A DNA stretch of 64,000 bases from Flabesymbios commensalis (lineage: Eukaryota; Annelida; Polychaeta; Terebellida; Flabelligeridae): contig OZ024912.1 of the NCBI GenBank assembly GCA_964017125.1, positions 62,257,282-62,321,281 of the forward strand, in the 5' to 3' direction. The stretch's first letter is position 1. Each line of letters begins with the position of its first letter. Shown here in pieces: positions 22,338 to 34,439 of this stretch. The notes under the pieces are model-generated. The model was not told the origin of the DNA and searched no databases. It saw only the letters and a program-made list of their open reading frames with translations. The position numbers and the translations under genes are program-made.

Positions 22338-22886
22338 TCATACATACATACATGTACATACATGTATACGTGTACATACATACATGTGCATACATTCGTG
22401 TGCATACGAACATGTGCGTACGTACATGTGCATACATACGTGTTCATACATACGTGTGCATACATACGTGTGCATACATTCGTGTGCATACATATGTGTG
22501 TATACATATGTGTGCGTACATACGTGTGCATACATACGTGAGCATACATACGTGTACATACATACATACGTGTGCATACATTCATACATACGTGTGCATA
22601 CACACATACGTCTGCATACATATGTGTGCATACATAAGTATACATACATACGTGTGCATACATACGTGTGCGAACGTACATGTGCACACGTACATGTGCA
22701 TACATACATGTGCATACATATGTGTTCATACACACGCGTGCATACATATATGTGCACACATACGTGTACATACATATGTGTGTATACATAAGTATACATA
22801 CATATGGTTACATACATACGTGTGCACACATACATACGTGTGCATACATACGTGTGCATACATACATATTTACATACATGTCCATA
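22338..22886. repeat. (CATACATACGTGTG)n minisatellite
   Basis: About 550 bp of a ~14-bp CATACATACGTGTG unit with CATACATA slippage. It makes long open frames on both strands (TYVCIHTCAYIRV, MYAHVCM) that reflect only the repeat. Confidence 0.95.
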
Positions 22887-23929
22887 CTGTCAAAGAGGAT
22901 TATCTTAGTAGTTTAATACAATGTCTGATTAGTTTAATACGGTTGGAAATATATATATTTGAGTAATGCTTCTCTCTCGATTTTTATCCGATTTCAAATT
23001 TGTTCAGCTTACTTAAAGGAGCTCGTGCCTGTGCATAGATCTGCATCACGGATTTCAGAAATGTTAATTCCTAATGAACTTGCCCTAGTTTATGATGAGC
23101 TTCTGCGTCATTGACACTCTGGTTTGTTCATTTTTATCTGCAGGTGGCGAAATATTGGTCCGCCGGGTGGTGAGGTAATTGATGCTTCTCGTTAGTATAC
23201 GAGATAAAATTTTAATGTTTTTAAATTTTTTTTAAATGTTTTTTGTTGGGTGACCTCATCTAAAAGGCGAGTGGTTCTCACTCCTGCGGAACTAGATGAT
23301 AGCAGAGTCGCATCACCGACTACAGTTGACGCTGTTCTTAGACCCAGTGTGGTTGAGGTGCCAGAGGAGCCAGTGATCCCTCACATCAATTGATGTACAA
23401 CACTCAGAAGGGTTTGATGACTTGACCATTTCACTGGCAATGGACATTGCTTAGGTACTTTAGAACAGTCGAGGCAATGTTGCGAGGCTCCCCAAAGGAA
23501 ACTCTGCTCCAGTCAGCAACTCAATGATCAACACCGCTGTAGCATCAACAAGTGTGCCGGTGTCGTCCACGAGCTGCCCACCGACACGGGCTGACAACTT
23601 GGTCGGTGTACTGGAGATGTTGTTAGGTGACAACCATGGTCAGTGCCAATCCCACCCACGCCAACCCTTACACCTAATTTGTCCTCTTCAACTCCGTTAG
23701 GCTTTACAGTCCCAGAAAATGTTGGGAGAAAAAATTGGGAAAATCAATTTATTGTTCTTGGTTTGCTTATCGCTTATCACCAAGTGGTAGATAAGTTCAA
23801 TATTCTGATCACCGACGAACAAAATTCAAATCCGGCATTGTCGTTGGCCAAATTTGCGCCCAAAACAAATTAAAAATATTGAAGAATGAACATCTGCATT
23901 CATTGTTTTCGTTACCATACTTCACTTCA

Positions 23930-24290
23930 TCCAATGGAGGCACCACACCTCATGAAATATATGGAGACCGTGCGTGATCTCAGTAAGAGAGGGGGGTGAG
24001 CCTTCAAAAATTATGATGAGGATTTCAAGATGATGAAGCAGAGTGATCCTGCTTGACCATGGGATTTTATGCACTCTGAATATTGGATGAGGGTCACTCT
24101 CACGACTGGGCAAAATGTACATAACAGCAATAATCAGTCCTTTCGGAAACCCCAAATTTGCCAGCACAAATCAGAAAATTTTTGCTTTAAATTCCAGAGA
24201 TACCAGGCACCACCACTCCGCATGTCGGAAACAATCCCATATTCCAGGGACACCAAACAGGGGTGACACCACAGAATTAGAATTATTTAG
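23930..24290 (+). pseudogene. DIRS-like gag remnant
   Basis: A stretch reading MKYMETVRDLSKRGG, then a YDEDFKMMKQSD block and a WDFMHSEYW block, followed by a cysteine/phenylalanine-rich FCFKFQ segment, resembles the capsid-like gag of DIRS1-type elements in order and spacing. Sequence from about 23020 may be its upstream part but is too decayed to assign. It is a fossil with several breaks. Confidence 0.45.
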
Positions 24291-24586
24291 AGGTCTATGG
24301 TGGCACGTATCAGTTCGGAAGTAGGAGTTCACAGGGGGAGAGGTAACTCATTCAGTAGAGGAGGTTTAGCCAACTCCTATTAAAAGAAAAAAAAATGAAA
24401 TTGAGATTGTAAGGTTATGGTGTGGAAAAGTTGATTTTTTTCATATCAGGTTTCAGACACGGGTTTTGTTTAGGTTACCAGGGTCCAAGGGAATCATATT
24501 TCGTCAAAAATTATGATTCAACCAAAGATAATTGGGAAGTAGTGAATACAAAATTAAAGAAAGAAATGAAGATGGGTAGAATTGCC

Positions 24587-26753
24587 TGTACTTAAGTACA
24601 TTTTTTCGCATACTTGCTTGTACTTTGTACTTGAGCTTCAAAAATGTACTTGTACTTGTACCCAAGTACATTACGATGTACTTGGTACTTATGGACAAGT
24701 ACATTGCAAGTACATCCCGTTTTGTTCAAAAAAAAAATATTATAATTTACTTTTCAGTTATTCAGTGCAATATTTTTGAGAATATAAATTTCAAAATAAT
24801 TTAATTGTTGAACGCAAAACAAATTTAGTTTATCTAGATGTATCAATGTGAAGCGTTATCACACATTCTTGTTCTCAGTGAGCTGTATATAGTCCCTTTG
24901 ATCTTTCATTCATACTTCTGGAGGGCCGTCCAGATAGATGTACTGATAAAATGCTAAAACAACACAAAGGCGTAACAAAAATGGTTACCGTGACCGTCCA
25001 TCGTTATCTAACACAGCTATGCACAAGCCTGTCCGGCAAGAATGAGATATCACCCAGTGCTGGTTTATTGTTGGGCCAGCGTTGCAGATGATGGCTTAAT
25101 ATTGAATCGACATTGGATTAACGTCTCGTGTCTGCTGTAGAAGGGGTGCGCTTTCATTGTTTGCGAGATTACCTCTTATAAAACCCTATAATTGCGAGGG
25201 TCATATATAATCAGTTTTCAAAAAGTACTGTTCAATCGATATTGTAACATGAAAGCATTACAATTATATTCTAATTGGTATGGGAAATATAGTGTCGCAT
25301 GTTGTGCTTAAATGATTGCAAACACGCCGCATAATAAAAAAAAAAATTTAATTGCAGACATCAAAGAGTTAGAAGGGTTAGAAGTGTCAGATTGACAGGA
25401 CGCATGTGAGGGCAATTAACAGCTGCGTTAATCACGCCTTCATTAACACTTTCAGTGCGGCGAGCTTTTATCATGATTATATTCAAGTGTCAAACCCTAA
25501 TAAATACCCCTCAAGATCAAATAAATTGGACAATAATTCTGAAAATATATACACTGGATTTTTCTTATCATTTGTATTTACGACACCAAGCCATACTATA
25601 CTTAATTAACGACATTATGATAATTGTATATCCTCTAGTAATTTTTTTAGTTAAATAATATTATATTCTGCGGAAATACTTTAATTGAGTGTTTAATTGA
25701 GTGTTCAATTGATTGGAAAATGTGGTTGCCCATGGTGTTTTTGTTGGCAAATTAAGAATTCTAACAAATGAAGTTTAATCGTATTCCTTGTTAATAACTG
25801 ACATTAATGTCTAGTGAAAGGAAATAAATATATTTTCGCAACACATTAGTCATTATGTTTAATGTCAACAGACATACCCTAGTTATTAAAAATAGGAGAG
25901 TACTTTTTACACCTCTCTGTACTGCACTCAGCGAACACGAGACTTTGTCTTAGTTGTGGGTCAACATCGTCGATGATTACATAGCAATAAGTCAGCATTG
26001 GGCCATTGCGCCGTGCCCGCTGTAGTCAACCCACAATATACCATAGTAGTGAACCTCTTCAACACTGGGAAGCAAATATAAATGTTTTCTCCAATTTAAG
26101 CAAACTGGCGTTAGAGTACCCAAGAATACTAGAACCTAGTATCCTTGGAGTACCTGACTGTCTCTGCATCATACATTGCAGTCGTGATACTTTTTAGTAT
26201 TGATATGAAGGCAAGGTATTTCAACCAGAGAGATGCCAACTGAGCGATTTAACGTTTCAAAAACGTATATTCATCGGATGCAATTCACATAAATGAATAA
26301 CTGTATAATATCATTCAGTACTCAAATATGCAATGGATAAACAATTTAGTGAGCTCACATTGACTGCTGATATCATTCAATACACAACTATTTATTGAGC
26401 TTAAATTGACTGTGATGAATGTCATTCAATACACCAATATGCAATGAATTTTAACAATTTATTGATCATGTTGATCTCACATTCACTATTTATATAATTC
26501 AAAACTCCAATATGCAAATCCAATGAATAAACAAGTTATTCAACTCAATATGACCTTTGTTTCTTAATTTATGCATTTACAGGTATATTTTTATGCGTTA
26601 TATTATACATTTGTACTTGGTACTTGGTAATTGTACCCAAGTACGTTTGCAATGTACTTGGGTAGTACCCAAGTACATTTTGCAAAACCCTGTACTTGTA
26701 CTTGAACATGTTTAATGTACTTGTACTTGTACCCAAGTACTGAGTCGATGTAC
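24587..26753. mobile_element. GTACTTG-rich element inserted in the DIRS fossil
   Basis: Both ends (about 24587-24720 and 26610-26753) are dense in GTACTTG/CAAGTAC words. The break falls between DIRS gag-type and RT-type sequence. TTGCC lies at both junctions (24582-24586, 26754-26758) and may be a 5-bp target duplication. The interior is AT-rich and non-coding, with two GCTGGGCC-type patches and a tandem repeat near 26300-26580, so it is non-autonomous. Confidence 0.5.
26300..26580 (+). repeat. Degenerate ~75-90-bp tandem repeat
   Basis: ATCATTCAATACACCAATATGC, CAATGAATAAACAATTTATTGA and CTCACATTGACT recur in order three to four times inside the GTACTTG-rich element. Confidence 0.6.
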
Positions 26754-26759
26754 TTGCCC

Positions 26760-26975
26760 CAGCCCTCGGTCAGTCCTGTAATTCCAAAATCAACACCAGG
26801 TGAATATAGGCTTATACATAATTTATCACCATCTTTGGGCAATTCTGGTAATTCTTTCATACCACCAGAACTTACATCAGTCAAATATCAAAAGCTTGAA
26901 GATGTCATTAACATCATAAAACAATTAGTCAGAGGTACACTGATGAGCAAATTGGACATTAAAGATGTATTCTGA
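26760..26975 (+). pseudogene. DIRS-like reverse transcriptase remnant
   Basis: The segment contains GEYRLIHNLS, an IPPELTSVKY block and KLDIKDVF, the first RT motifs in the form typical of DIRS elements. The rest of RT and RNase H is not recognisable downstream, so this is a short remnant of a much longer domain. Confidence 0.7.
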
Positions 26976-27054
26976 TTTATTCCCATAAACCCAAAAGATT
27001 ATGAATTACTATGAATTAATAAGGATTCAAAGTCTTATTTTGACAATACAATTC

Positions 27055-27480
27055 CGATGTGTTGCAGCACCAGATGTACTATCTTTGAGACATTTAGTTC
27101 AGTCATTCGCTTATACAGCAGCTATAACAACTTGTCACAAACTACTGAATTTAAAATATCCTGGTAATTCATTTCTAGTTGAAAAGTTGTTGACTGCGGC
27201 TCTAAAAACTAAAACAAATACGGATTGTAGACTGCCAATCACCAAGCAAAGATTAAGCATCATGTTAGGACACTTGTCACAGGTCAATATTAAATCATAT
27301 GATATCAAAATGTACAGAGCTATGTTTCTGCTTGCTTTTTATACTTTCTTGGGGATAGTGGAGATCACGATATCTTCGGTTTCGGCTGACACATCAAAAC
27401 TAGTGCAAGTTGATGTGCTAGGTGACAGTAAGGGGATTTCCAAGACTATGAAATTATATATTAGAAATACAAATCACTAA
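27055..27480 (+). pseudogene. DIRS-like tyrosine recombinase, N-terminal remnant
   Basis: Reads LPITKQRLSIML, then YRAMFLLAFYTFLGIVEIT, the box I region of DIRS-type tyrosine recombinases. The C-terminal part lies beyond the Gypsy insertion at 35469-35674. A fossil; its breaks are not listed here. Confidence 0.7.
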
Positions 27481-27635
27481 AACCTGGCGCTCCCTTCACT
27501 TTGACAATATTAGCACAGCCATCACAGCCACAGCCTGCCCTGTCTGAGCAATAAAGAATTATCTCAGAATACATAGAACATAGGCCTACGGCGGGCCGTT
27601 CTTTACAAAACAAAATAAATTAGCAATGACAAGAG

Positions 27636-27756
27636 TGTAGACAAACAAGCAACTAAGGAGCTACTAAACAACGTTTATTAATCGTAATTTGGTGTTGAGT
27701 TATCACGTCACTGTTTATATTAAGGGTATCGCTAAGTATAGGAATACCCATCAACA
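27636..27756 (-). repeat. Gypsy-1 3' LTR
   Basis: Shares ACAAACAAGC, TAAACAACGTTTA, GGTGTTGAGTTATCACGTCAC and AAGTATAGGAATA with the other LTR in order. Preceded (minus sense) by a GAGAGAAAGGAGGA polypurine tract. Confidence 0.85.
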
Positions 27757-27770
27757 TCCTCCTTTCTCTC
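27757..27770 (-). promoter_or_regulatory. Gypsy-1 polypurine tract
   Basis: GAGAGAAAGGAGGA on the minus strand, directly beside the 3' LTR, the usual primer for plus-strand synthesis in LTR elements. Confidence 0.75.
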
Positions 27771-27822
27771 AATTTACTTAGTATTTCTAAACTATATTTA
27801 ACAAACATAAAAATGTGATTCC

Positions 27823-28096
27823 TTATTTAGGCACATAGTCACTCAGGTAAGAAGGTGTTGTACGTATCCGCTGTGGCCTAACTTCAGCTTCTGCAACAGT
27901 CGGGGTTGGCGCCACAGTCGGGGCTGGCACCACAGTCGGGGTTGGCACCCTAGCCGCAGTTGGCATTATATTGTCTATGTATGTATCATACATTGGAGGT
28001 GTAAATTGTGAGTTTTCCTGTTCAACTCAGGAAACTCAACATCACACAGTCTCTCAGGCATTCCAGGCTCATACTTGCGGTTCCGAGGCCTGATTC
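27823..28096 (-). pseudogene. Gypsy-1 pol C-terminal tail
   Basis: Contains an RNRKYEPG block, a PTPTVVPAPTVAP repeat and an ending RTTPSYLSDYVPK, like the basic-then-DYV end of Ty3-type pol proteins. Separated from the integrase part by the inverted-repeat element. Confidence 0.55.
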
Positions 28097-28240
28097 ATAG
28101 TCAGTTGGCCAGGAATCAGAAAAGAGCTCATTTAAGGTTTTTTCGTGTCGAAATTTCTGTGCATACCTAAAACCTGGCTAGATGTATTCTCAGACCTCTT
28201 ATAATGAAACCCCGACCGGTTGTCGGCTTTCATGTGTGTG

Positions 28241-28590
28241 CACTAGAGCTACAGAGTATTTTGAAAATGGCCGCCAAATTCACCCTTAAATTGTCAATTT
28301 TACCAGTCAATCAACATTATTATGAACAGAAAACACTCAATTAAAAATCAAAAACAATCTAGATGTGATATAGCCTTACTCTAATATACTTTAGGACAAT
28401 ATTATTTGCTCTAGAGCTACAGATTATTTTCAAAATGGCCGCCAAATTCATCCTTACATTGTCAATTTTACCATTCAATCAACATTATTATACACAGAAA
28501 AAAACTTCATAAAAAATAAAAAATAATGTGAAGGTTTTATAGCTTTATTATAATATACTTGAAGAAAATATTTTTTATCAAGGATCAAAA
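28241..28590 (+). repeat. Tandem duplication, ~169-bp unit, two copies
   Basis: CTAGAGCTACAGANTATTTT, AAAATGGCCGCCAAATTC, TTGTCAATTTTACCA and CAATCAACATTATTAT occur in order twice. Each copy has one AAAATGGCCGCC word. Confidence 0.8.
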
Positions 28591-28959
28591 GAGGAGTATT
28601 ACAAGAACATTTTAACTTTGTATTTAAGCATACCATACAGACTCTTTAATTTGAAAATATGACAAATATGTGTATAATCCAGCGCCTTTATGTCCCTAAG
28701 TTTTTGAGAATAAACATATTTTTATTTCCATACATCGTCTTCGAAATTACCTACTGAGCCCAAAAAACTGGTTGAAATGATTAATAAATAATCCATACCG
28801 GGACATGTTTTTTTAAAGGCAGAAACCTTTTACTTTCGGAGAAAAAAAAATTAACCATTATTTTGCCCAAGTTCGTAACAATGTGCATCTTCGGTAGCTC
28901 CCAAGAAGAAAAAAAGTTTATTTGACCTTGACCTTGAAATGACCCTTAAATGACCTTGG
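28591..28959. other. Non-coding spacer
   Basis: AT-rich sequence with a TGACCTTGACCTTGAAATGACC stretch near 28924; otherwise nothing recognised. Confidence 0.3.
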
Positions 28960-30560
28960 TATCATATTATATCTATGCCACATTAAAGCCATGAGGGTTA
29001 TATATATATATTCATATGTCAACATATAATATATAATGCCATTTTGTCACATTAAAGTGACATTCTGATATCTACATGAAAGCTTATACTGATATTATAA
29101 TACCATATAAAATATATAGAACATTATAATATGCAATACATCCCTCAATTATATTACTAATATTTCACATTATATAATATCATATGCGGATGTTTAAGTG
29201 TCACGTATATCCATAATACAGCAATTATAATAGCATAATATTGAATATCATGCCATTATAATGGCTTTGATATATGATACTAGAATGTCAGATCTGTGAT
29301 TAAATCTTACTCACTTTGGAACTTAGTGTGAAACGATTGCAATTGTAACGTTTCGACCTGCCTTTAGCAGATCTTTATCACACCACTCTTGCGACACAGT
29401 TAAAGTGGCCTTTTATTATAGGTGGCTGCACATAGGAGGTTAATTTATATACAAATGCCTTCTTGGGGAATGACTGTGATTAAATGATTAAATGAATGAT
29501 CTGTGGTTAAATCTTACTCACTTTGGAACTTAGTGTGAAACGATTGCAATTGCAACGTTTCGACCTGCCTTCGGCAGATCTTTATCACACCACTCTTGCG
29601 ACACAGTTAAAGTGGCCTTTTAATATAGGTGGCTGCACATAGGAGGTTAATTTATATACAAATGACATTTTTGGGAATGACCAAGTGGCCTCGAATAGGA
29701 GGTTGGCTGCTCCTGAGAGTGGGTGCTCACAGCAGGTTCTATTCACTACTGTATTGTCAACTATATTGCTATATTCACACTTTATGAAGCCATATTCTGA
29801 TGTTATATGCTTATGTTAAATACAACACATATAATTTCATTACCAGAACTCACACTATTATATACAGTTAAACAAAATGTCATATATCGACTAGTTAATG
29901 TGATATATATATATATAAATTATAATAGCATGTTGTGGGGAATTAGTATCATATCTCAATACTATAACTCCATATTCTGAAAATATAGCATCCTATTGTG
30001 ACAGTATGCTTATAACATTTGATACCATATATACAATGATATGGATCTAATATTTTTACACTACAGCTACTAGTGCAATATTATAGTATTATTCTTTTAT
30101 TAAAGTAACACATCCTGACACTGTAGTGCTACATCCAATCATTGTATGGCATAATGTTGAATATGCCACAATTTTAGTGTCATGCTGGTGTATAAAAACA
30201 TAAATTTTATCATACTTTCAAATGTCGGCATACCGACACTTTATTGCCATATATTGCCATTCTAATTCCATATTAGGGTGGACCCTACTATGATTATCAT
30301 ATATCGAGACTATCATGCCATAACATGAAATTTTAAGATTTGTGACAAGATTATACCATCATATAGTGACATTATGACGTAATGTGCCTACATTGTGATG
30401 CCATATTTTAACATTAAATAGTAAATTTATGGTTCTATAATATCGTTTCTGTACACTACAGTACTGTACCATTTATGCATGTAGATCTACTGACATAATG
30501 TATCATCCTAATACATTCATAACATCTCACAGCAAATATGTTTATATCTTCATCAGCTAA
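28960..30560. repeat. Degenerate ~20-25-bp quasi-repeat (CATAT/GACATTATAATGCCATAT)
   Basis: Words of the form GACATTATAATGCCATATT recur across 1.6 kb at loose 20-25-bp spacing with strong drift, interrupted by a 217-bp tandem pair at 29292-29700. It looks like a very old minisatellite. No coding frames. Confidence 0.45.
29292..29700 (-). repeat. Tandem 217-bp pair with GATAAAG-hairpin-CGAAACG motif
   Basis: TTAAATCTTACTCACTTTGG starts at about 29300 and 29517. On the minus strand each copy has GTGATAAAG, a stem-loop ATCTGCC-GAA-GGCAGGT, then CGAAACG (29349-29382 and 29556-29588). The motif is related to the CTGATGAAG...CGAAACG core near 2521 and to motifs at tandem ends of Penelope-like elements. 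The second copy is incomplete at its right. Confidence 0.6.
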
Positions 30561-30584
30561 CGAATTATGCAAACCATAATAGTA

Positions 30585-30730
30585 TCTGATCCAGAGGGAG
30601 CGGCGCCCTCCCTTCAGTATCCCCCCATAAAAAAATAATAATTTGGGCTTTTATATGCTCCAGAAAGCACCATTTAAGCCTTAGAGTTTTACATTTTTCT
30701 GGAGGAGCATAACCCCGAGCCCCTGTAAAG
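30585..30730. mobile_element. Decayed GGATCCAG-type short element
   Basis: CTGATCCAGAGGGAGCGGCGCCCTCCC at the left and CTGGAGGAGCATAACCCCGAG at the right recall the short elements at 18770, 19540 and 19820. Termini uncertain. Confidence 0.35.
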
Positions 30731-31639
30731 GATAAACGTACCAGCTTTGGTGTGTATTAGAAATTATAGTAAACAAATTGGCTTCAATTGCTGAATCCAC
30801 CGTTTCCATGCATCCCAATGAGATGTCAGCTAATGCCTACTTTAATGCCCTGAGCTACATGTAGGCCTATGTCTACCTGTATACTCCAAGCAAATGTATT
30901 AATTCGCGGTGTAGTTGTGCTAGACGTCAGATGGGTTGTTCCTAATTGCTAATTGGATAATATAGTTCATTCAAACATGGAAGTTCGATGTTTTACTGAA
31001 TTGCCAACATTCTAATATGTTATTTCTGTGTATGTTACATGTCAAGAGCACTGTATCGTTTTTCATACTTGAAGTGACAAACTAGTTTATCATAATTTAT
31101 TGGTTTGTTAAGCACAATCGACATTGAAAATGTATTTACCACAGTACCTATATTTATGATAATTTTGTATGTTTATCTGTTCTCCCTAACTTTATTTCTA
31201 TGTATCTATTTCACATGTATTTGCATACATATGCATTCTCCCAGGTGTCATGTGTTATATACTATCGAGTTTAAAATTATTATTTTGACTGCACAGTATA
31301 TGGTATATCACAACGAAGTAGTATCCTGTATATTTCATATAACTATCACCCTGAATTACATGGTGCCAAAAATAGGCTGATTCTTGATCAATTGCAAAGA
31401 TTTTACTTTACATCTGGAAAGCACTCGGTTTAATTGTTTACCAATTACTATTTTTTTCGTTGTAATCCAATAACTTAACAAATATGATTTATTTCATTAT
31501 AAACTACATTTTAAATAATATTGTGCATATATCTGGTCTATTCTGCGTCATTTTTAAAACGTTTTGTTTAATTGTAATAAACTAATTTATTCTCACAGAA
31601 TTAATTTTTTTGCGGTTTCGTAATAAATCTTATTTTGCC
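30731..31639. other. Non-coding AT-rich spacer
   Basis: The 91-codon frame at 31105-31380 is hydrophobic by AT bias and has no recognisable domain. No feature seen. Confidence 0.3.
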
Positions 31640-31789
31640 CTAAAAAAACTCATGCACACACCTGCAAGCAGAGAACCGGGTGCTAGTTATGCCCAGAGGT
31701 CCCCTTGACATACTAAAAAAGGTTTTAGGTATGCACGCTCAAGTGGTGACGAAACCCTCCTTGGCCACCTCTGGCCAACTGACTATCAG

Positions 31790-32480
31790 CACCTGTTTCT
31801 AAGACATATCTGGCAAAAGTGATCGAGTATGTCTGCCAAACATCATTTCATATGGACTTAATTTTGTATCTTGCCGAGATGTATTCCGAAGCTCCATCAA
31901 AGCTAAATATTGATCATCTTAATCTTTCAATGTTTCTCTCATCATTGTTTTTATAACCTTCACAGCTGATTCTGCTTTGCCATTGCTCTTTGGATGGTAA
32001 GATGAAGACATCACATGATTGACACCCCATGATTTCATAAAATTCTGATATTCAGTTGATGAAAACTGAGGACCACCATCAGAAAACATTTGTTTCGGAA
32101 TTCCAAATAAAGCGAATTGTTTTTAAGAGCAGTTATCACCTTAGATGTGGTGGTTGTAGCTAGGTATGTTGGTTCAATAAAGTTTGAAAAATAGTCTATT
32201 GTCACAAGATAAGTTTTGCCTTGAATCTCAAAAAAGGTCGATACCTATTTTCTCCCACGGTGTAGACACTAACTCATGTAATTGCAGAGATTCTTTAGCG
32301 TTATCAGGTTTCATTTATTGGCAGGCGACACAACCGTCTACCATTTGTTTAATTTCTTGGGTCATGCCAGGCCAAAATATACCTGTCCTTGCCCTTGCAG
32401 AATGTAGACGCTTTTTCATTTCTTTTCTCAAAGCTTGAGGAATAAGGACTCTTTCACCTTGAAGTATTACACCATCCTCA
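31790..32480 (-). pseudogene. Gypsy-1 integrase remnant
   Basis: On the minus strand: a zinc-binding end with ARARTGIFWPGM and a CVACQ block, and a C-terminal part with KLSPYEMMFGRHTRSLLP, both typical of Ty3/Gypsy integrases. Broken. Follows RNase H directly. Confidence 0.75.
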
Positions 32481-32517
32481 TGACTCGGCAAATCACGAAA
32501 ATCAAAGTATGGTCGTA

Positions 32518-32997
32518 TTATTTCTGGTAAGTTGTGTTTTTTCCGGCCCAGCCATTCTGAATATGTTGGAGAAGTTCCTGCATAGTACTATCTTTGGCAG
32601 TTGCTTCCTGAATTTCTTTAATTCTTTGATCTTGGATGCCCGAGAAGATATCAATTGCCATTATATGCTTTTCTTTATTATAAATTAGACTGGCACGACT
32701 TAGTGTGTCTGCAACCACCAGGCTATCACCAGGAATCCACCGAAAATCTATATCGTATCTGCATTGTCTCATCATTAAGGCCTGTATTTGCCTCGGTGCA
32801 TGACTTAATGGTTTCTTCAGTATTGTCGCCAACGGCTTATGATTATTATGTATAATCACTGTTCGGCCTAATGTGTATTGGTCAAATTTTTCTAAGGCAA
32901 ACACAACCAACAACATTTCTTTTTCTATCTGTGTCCAATATTTTTCATTGGGTTTAAGATTATGTGATGCATAATCAAGCGGCCGTCCATTTTGCAT
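32518..32997 (-). pseudogene. Gypsy-1 RNase H remnant
   Basis: Contains RPLDYASHNL, NEKYWTQIEKEMLLVVFALEKF, then TLSRA near the end of the domain, the Ty3/Gypsy RNase H pattern, followed by the start of the integrase linker. Broken at its upstream edge. Confidence 0.8.
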
Positions 32998-33120
32998 AAG
33001 AGCATCACCCAGGCCGTCTTTACTACTGTCAATTTGAAGTATTAGCTTGTCTTCTGGATTATAGTAGGCAAGTACACTTGCTTGCGCAAGTTTGTTTTTG
33101 ACATTTTGGAAAGCATTTCT

Positions 33121-33615
33121 TCATACATCTGTCCAAGACCACTCAACCCCTTTTCGTGTCCGGACATGTAAAGGCTCCAAACTATTAGCCAAATTTGGAA
33201 TGTACCAAAACGGATACTGCACCATTATACATAATCTTCGCACTCCTGGGATATCAGTAGGCTCCGGCATTTTTAGATTAGCCTCCACTTTTAACTGATC
33301 AGGCATTATTCCTTCTTTTGTAATTTTATGACCATGAAAAATTATTTGTGATTTTCTCAGATCATTTTTCTCTTTATTGAGTCTAATATTTCTTTCAGTA
33401 CACCTCTGTTGTAATTTCTTCAATGTTATGTCATGGTCTTTATTTGCTTCTTCTTGTATGTCACCACATCCTGCCACTATCATATCATCGGCTATACACA
33501 CAATTCCTTCTAAATCATCTACAGCATGGTGCGGCCTTTTCTGAAAAAATTCTGAACTGACCTTGAGCCCAAATGGCAACCACATACATCTGTAGCGACC
33601 AAACAGAGTTATCAT
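33121..33615 (-). pseudogene. Gypsy-1 reverse transcriptase, C-terminal remnant
   Basis: Contains RYRCMWLPFGLKVSSEFFQK, a ADDM catalytic-type box and FHGHKITKEGIMPDQLKVEA, the palm and thumb of a Ty3/Gypsy RT in the usual order. Part of one pol region with its neighbours; broken. Confidence 0.85.
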
Positions 33616-34439
33616 AGTAGTAAGTAGACGGCCTCTTCATCAAGAGGTGCATGCCAGTAAGCTTCCTTTACATCTAATTTATTAAACACTTTAGCGTTAT
33701 GTAAATCTGTCAGCGCATCCTCGAAATTGGGAAGTTTGTAATGTTCTCGCTGTGATGCTGTATTGAGTAGTTGTGGATGTATGCAAATTCCTATTTTACC
33801 ATTAGCTTTTCTAGGTGTGGCCATCTGACTGACCCATTGTGTCGGTTGCTCTACAGCTACTAAAACACCTCGCTTCACTAATTTGTCGAGTTCCTGCTTG
33901 ACATCTGTTTGTATAGCGAGTGGAATTTTACGACATGGTAGTATTCGTGGTTGGATATTTTCATTAATCTCTAAAGATGTCATACCCTGGTCACCAAGTG
34001 GTTCTGTTTCATCGATTGTGTGAGATGTGACTTGAGCAATAAACACCTTTTCATTAATTGTAATTAGTCCCATTTGTTTTATAGTATTTAAACCAAGCAG
34101 AGAAACAAACTCATTTTTCACTACCACATACTCAACATCAGTCATAGTACCATCTTTAGGATTTGTTACAGCCAATATAGCTTTTCCCAATGGTTTCATT
34201 TTAATTTTGTTCCACATTACCAAGTTTTGTGATGTTTCAGTAACTTGAGCTTTTTTCACATATTTTTGACATATTGTATTCACTTCTGCAGCACAATCAA
34301 CTTGAAATCGTACGTCACAATCATTTATTTGCATTAGAGCAATGACACGTGTACGGCCATTCTGGCCCACTGCAGCCAACCATGCATCATCAGGGCTATC
34401 GTTTTCTGAATATAACACTTCTTGTTGTACAGCATTCAC
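33612..34439 (-). pseudogene. Gypsy-1 protease and N-terminal RT remnant
   Basis: The first half carries a retropepsin-like segment (FQVDCAAEVNTIC, later SLLGLNTIKQMG); the second half has RT start motifs (RKIPLAIQTDVKQELDKL, GKIGICIHPQLLN, FNKLDVKEAYWHAPLDE). This is the longest surviving frame of the element. Confidence 0.85.

Larger units (their letters stand above)
28097..31786. mobile_element. ~3.7-kb inverted-repeat element inside Gypsy-1 pol
   Basis: About 28097-28255 and 31640-31786 are inverted: ATAGTCAGTTGGCC, GTGCATACCTAAAACCT and TGTGTGCA appear in mirrored order. They interrupt the pol region after the integrase core. No transposase frame and no convincing target duplication found. 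The interior is AT-rich with three repeat blocks, annotated separately. Either a non-autonomous DNA transposon or a foldback. Confidence 0.55.

Noticed and set aside
22225-22966. Several long open frames (up to 204 codons) reading tyrosine/cysteine/histidine/valine repeats
   Set aside because: They are translations of the CATACATACGTGTG minisatellite on both strands; every frame is open because the repeat lacks stops.
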